NCBI GenBank assembly: GCA_030685235.1
Contig: MU839093.1
Coordinates: 124,001-188,000 of the forward strand
DNA: 64,000 nucleotides
From: Copromyces sp. CBS 386.78
Lineage: Eukaryota > Ascomycota > Sordariomycetes > Sordariales > Sordariaceae
Reading direction: 5' to 3'
Under the pieces are notes generated by a model. The model did no database searches. It had not been told where the DNA came from and saw only the letters and a program-made list of their open reading frames with translations. Shown here piece by piece: positions 60,629-64,000 of the stretch. The first letter of the stretch is position 1; the number at the start of each line of letters is the position of its first letter. Both the position numbers and the translations under genes were made by a program.

Positions 60629-61171
60629 CTAGAGCTGGATAGGTGGAGCCACATCGAACTTGACTTTGACCTCGTGTTTATCAAGATCGTCCATCAGAGT
60701 TCGCAGGCGTTTCACCCGGGTCTTAGCGGTCGGTCTGCTACCAACTCCGATATCCGCGCCCTTCCTAAACGCTTCCATTGTGTCATATCCGTTGCCCCTT
60801 ACGATCCAGCAAAAATCGCCTTGCAATTCAAACCTTCCGTCAATTGCTGGTTGGTCGGCATGCATTTGGATCAGCTGGTCAATGTCTGGTTTGTCTTTCA
60901 GGTATTGTTCGTCGATGGACGTCCAGTGGTAGGCAAACGTTTGTGTCCAGATACATGGCGGTCCAGATTGACATTTCATGCATTTGAGGCCAAGTTTGAT
61001 GAATTTGTATTCCTGTGTATCTGTTAGCTGACTGATTCATAAGGTACCAACGATGCATCCGTGAGTGTTGTTTACATTCGCGTCCTTTTTCCGGGCAAAC
61101 CTCGGCTTGTGCTTGCTGGATCTTTTTCGGGTAGAGTCCTCCGTGTCCGACTTGCTGTTACTGTGACCCAT
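60629..61171 (-). CDS. Array member 6: GDFC-family protein with MGHSNS start and basic N-terminus
   Basis: Exons 61171-61076 and 61012-60629, with a 63-nt intron (GTAAAC, AGCTAAC, ACACAG, phase 0), give 159 residues. Exon 1 encodes MGHSNSKSDTED followed by a strongly basic run (TRKRSSKHKPRFARKK). A myristoylation pattern next to polybasic residues is the usual double signal for inner-membrane-leaflet binding. Exon 2 has KCMKCQSGPPC (CxxC plus Cys), the family signature FELQGDFCWIVRG, and a short C-terminus RLRTLMDDLDKHEVKVKFDV. It is among the shortest intact members. Function unknown. Confidence 0.75.
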
Positions 61172-62214
61172 TTTTGTGCTTTAAAAACGCTGTGACTGCC
61201 GATATAACTTTTTCTCGTCGAGGTGCACTCTTCCGCAAGTTTGAAACCGAATGATAATGGAAGACAGGTAGTCGATATGCTAGAGGTAGTCTGATGACTC
61301 GGAGTGAACCTGGTGAGAGCGAACCAAACCCATTATAACCTGGCAGCCAAACAACGGACCGCTCTCTAACCAACACGACTCATCATTTCTATTTTCTCTA
61401 GTTTTGTCCTTGCGGATTTCCAACGAGTTGGCCCGCGTTCTTTGGTTGGTTATGTTGGTGCTGGTGAATACGTTCAACCGGGTGAATGACCATTATGTTG
61501 GTGATCAAAAGCATAGAGCGGAATAGCGGGCATTTTTCTACTTCGTCTCTTTCTGTGGCTTCGGCTGGTTGAGCGAGGGGCCAGATCAGGTCGTGATAAA
61601 GGACAAAGAAACCGTTCTTGGGTAGAGCTAGAGGTACCTATTGTAAGCGCCCGGGCCCGAAATTGAGGGTCTGCCCTTTGTCGAAGCTGCAAATGGCTTT
61701 CTTGGACGTCCGGTTGTTGGGGCGGGAGCATCGAGCTTTGTAGACCAGGTACCTTACCTATGCCGATAGGATGAAAATGGTAGACACGAGCTGGGTTAGG
61801 GGAGCGCCACCCTTTGCTGAGGCATGACGTCCAATGAGGCTCCCGTCTCTCCTTCAATTCCCTTCTTTCTTACACCACAACAGTATATCACAGATTGCGC
61901 GAAAAATACCAACGGTTTGTACATCTTCATCAGCTTCTTCTCGGCTGCGTCAACCTCCTGCTTCAATTTTCACTAGCCCGCCCCCTTGTACCAGCATACC
62001 TCTAACTTGTGGACAGCCCGATCGATGCTTGGCTTCGAAGTGAATGAAAGAAAAAAGGACTGGAACAAAAGGAAAAGAAGGGGAGAGGGAACCATGAGCT
62101 GAATCAAAACAATACATTGCAATAGCTTCATAAGCGGTACCTATGTGTGCTTCGGGAAATCAGCTTGGCCGCCATGTTTAGCCAGTCTTCCGATATTGTC
62201 CATCCTCTCCCATG
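61172..62214. other. Spacer between array members 6 and 7
   Basis: Holds the promoter block of member 6 and a loosely related copy of the recurrent GTTGGT...GGGTGAATGACCAT segment (about 61441-61505). A 127-codon minus-strand frame (61474-61857) shows no family motif and is not called. Confidence 0.45.
61315..61340 (-). promoter_or_regulatory. Shared promoter block of array member 6
   Basis: Plus strand: GAGAGC, 10 nt, then CATTATAACC. About 145-170 bp upstream of the start codon. Confidence 0.6.
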
Positions 62215-63050
62215 TCAGTCAGAATCTTCTTCCATGAGAGAAACCTCATAACATTTCCGGGAAGATGGATCACCAAAATCAGAATCCGCCGAAGAAACCG
62301 AAACCGTATCCGTTGTATCCGTGTCCTCCCTCCATGTCATCAGAGGCGTAATCTCCTCCTTTTCCTTGTGCACATGAATCCTGTTCTCCATGATCGCCAG
62401 CGTCGCTTTCATGTTCTCATTCGCCCGACATGGAGTCGTGTTCTTTCTCCCCAGAACTGTCGTCTTCAAATTCCTTTCCGCAGTCGTGTGAGAAGGAGAA
62501 GGCTCAAGATCAACCCAAAAAACCTTGCCCTCCGTCCCCCACCACAGAGGAACACCACCAAGGTCCGATTCCAAACAAGACACCTCAGTAAGCTTCTTCA
62601 TCAAATGGAGCGGATGATTTCTCTCCCTCATCATTTCATCGCAGATATGCCAAGTGGCTTCCGGCACGAGCCTCCCAGACTTCTCCTTCTTCAACTTGAC
62701 ATCTTCGACTGCCTGGCAGAAATCCCCCCTGAAATAAATCCGAGCGTCTCCTCGTGGTCCAACCGTCTTGAGATAATGGTGCAGTTCGTACATGCCCAGC
62801 ACGTTCAGGTTGTTTCCGATGGCTTCGGCAGTTACGCTATGTTCGGTACATGGAGTAAGCCATAAATGGGTTTTCGAACACCGAGTGCAGAAGGCGAATA
62901 CTTTCGGTTTGTACACGCCCTGTGATTGTGATTTTCAGTTTCAGTTAGTCAGAGGAAGACGCACTGGTAGGTAGAGCTAAGGTAGGTAAGGTAACCGGAC
63001 GTCTTTAAAGAAGGAACACTCACATCTTCGGTTGACATTCCGCAACCCAT
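62215..63050 (-). CDS. Array member 7: GDFC-family protein with MGCGMS start and acidic tail
   Basis: Exons 63050-63024 (MGCGMSTED) and 62919-62215, with a 104-nt intron (GTGAGT, TGACTAAC, ATCACAG, phase 0), give 243 residues. The start fits MGxxxS myristoylation with Cys3 available for palmitoylation. Then come FCTRCSKTHLWLTPC (CxxC plus Cys), the family signature RIYFRGDFCQAVED, LHLMKKLTEVSC and a VFWVDLE strand. It has a C-terminal extension of about 80 residues ending in Ser/Asp-rich, acidic sequence (SVSSADSDFGD, MEEDSD). It is the last complete copy in the window; the array may go on beyond the right edge. Confidence 0.77.
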
Positions 63051-63193
63051 CGTGGCTTTGTAGTGTGGTGTACCTTGGCAATCGATGACACCCGCTTATT
63101 CCGTTGCGTCTGGCTGGATCCGTTCAGTTGTGGGTTAAAACCGGTCGTTGATGTCTTGTGGGTTGGTTTCTCAAAGTAAGACCGGCCTGGCCA

Positions 63194-63218
63194 GAGAGCC
63201 AGCAGGCCCATTATAAAC
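63194..63218 (-). promoter_or_regulatory. Shared promoter block of array member 7
   Basis: Plus strand: GAGAGC, 9 nt, then CATTATAAAC. About 145-168 bp upstream of the start codon. Confidence 0.6.
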
Positions 63219-64000
63219 TGGGCTTTCCAGTGCTGACTCCATTGCCTCGGCTATTCTGTACAAAAGATAGAGGCGTTGGCGATCTTGATGCATCTCGGCA
63301 TAGGAAGCCGGGCGCTTGACCATTGTTGTTGTGGTTGGAGGTTGGCTTTCAAAATCCGAGCAGAGCGCTAATAGTTGGTCTAATTTCCTTCTACTCCTTC
63401 CTTTCTGATCTCTGCTAAGTCATATGTTTTGGCGTACATTTCTAGGTTCCGTCGTGAAGATAAGGTAGGGTAGTTGGTGATTCTGGCGGATGTCGACACT
63501 GAAAGACGGACGTTTAACTATCGTCGCGTTGGTGGTAGATTGACTTTCAGGAATCGAGTAGGGCGCTTAGTATTTTTCTACCTCCCTTCCTTCTTCTTCT
63601 CTGCGAGTGTCATATGACTTGACGTTGGGGAGAACAATGGCGAAGCGGGGTGGGTAAGGCCGCGAGGACGGACAAAGGAAGGAACACTCTTTCAAGTACC
63701 GAAGCGCCCCGGACCCGAGCTTGTGGTTCAGAGAATCGTGGAAGCGGCAAGTGGGCTTCTTTGATGTCCAGCAAACGAGACGGGAGCCCCGTATAGAGCT
63801 GGAAGTTGTTAGACTAGTTAGCTCTAGTAAACGAGAAGAGCTGCATGGGAGCTGGGTCAAGCGTGGGCTGCATACATTCTGGGAAGCGTATGTTTTCCAG
63901 ACGATATCAGATTCCACGACACTCGTTTTAGAATGTGAATAATAGAGACTAAATCAGAACTTAACGCCCTTCCGCCACTCCTATACAAGAAATAACACAG
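63219..64000. other. Right end of window, no supported gene
   Basis: Two loosely related copies of the recurrent upstream segment of the array are visible (about 63305-63340 and 63474-63540). A 116-codon minus-strand frame (63567-63917) has no family motif. Confidence 0.4.

Noticed and set aside
61474..61857. 127-codon minus-strand frame inside the paralogue array
   Set aside because: Lacks the cysteine patch, the GDFC signature and the MKKL helix, and has no matching first exon.
1..64000. CRISPR arrays or bacterial-type operons
   Set aside because: The window is clearly fungal nuclear DNA with spliceosomal introns. No regularly spaced repeat array is present.

Overview
This window comes from a filamentous ascomycete (Pezizomycotina, most likely a Sordariomycete). 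The evidence is short 49-104 nt introns with GTRNGT donors and CTAAC branch points, a fungal phytochrome, Pom1-type and Som1/Flo8-type genes, and transposons carrying dense C-to-T / G-to-A change typical of repeat-induced point mutation (RIP).

Layout. 0-2.5 kb: the 3' end of an unidentified gene, then a Pex24-family (Pex28-32 type) peroxin. 5.4-7.7 kb: a RIP-degraded pogo-class DNA transposon with intact 20-bp terminal repeats. 8.8-13.0 kb: a DYRK kinase related to Pom1. 16.0-21.9 kb: a complete but RIP-killed Ty1/copia retrotransposon with 233-bp LTRs, a 5-bp target duplication and an initiator-tRNA(Met) half-tRNA primer site. 22-33 kb: a gene-poor island of small non-autonomous DNA elements whose ends can be set from inverted repeats and target duplications (hAT-like, MULE-like, TA-flanked), broken only by one small conserved-type protein at 29.5 kb. 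36.8 kb: tRNA-Ser(AGA). 37.3-41.2 kb: a six-exon fungal phytochrome histidine kinase. 44.0-46.8 kb: a five-exon LisH/glutamine-rich Som1 (Flo8/SomA) regulator with a long non-coding upstream region. 50.0-51.1 kb: two inverted non-autonomous elements sharing three copies of an 8-bp flank.

53.6-63.1 kb is the most unusual part: seven co-oriented genes (minus strand) encoding small, strongly diverged paralogues that I do not recognise. Six intact members have two exons with a short first exon, an N-terminal cysteine-rich patch, a central G-(D/E/K)-(F/L)-C signature (degenerate in one) and a C-terminal MKKL-like helix followed by beta-like strand residues. Three encode MGxxxS starts in the mini-exon, so they are candidates for N-myristoylation. 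Four share a promoter block with TATA and GAGAGC elements at fixed spacing. This looks like a lineage-expanded, perhaps membrane-associated family of unknown function.

Gene identities of the kinase, phytochrome, peroxin and LisH protein rest on readable domain motifs. Functions of the small gene family and of several non-coding stretches are not known from the sequence.
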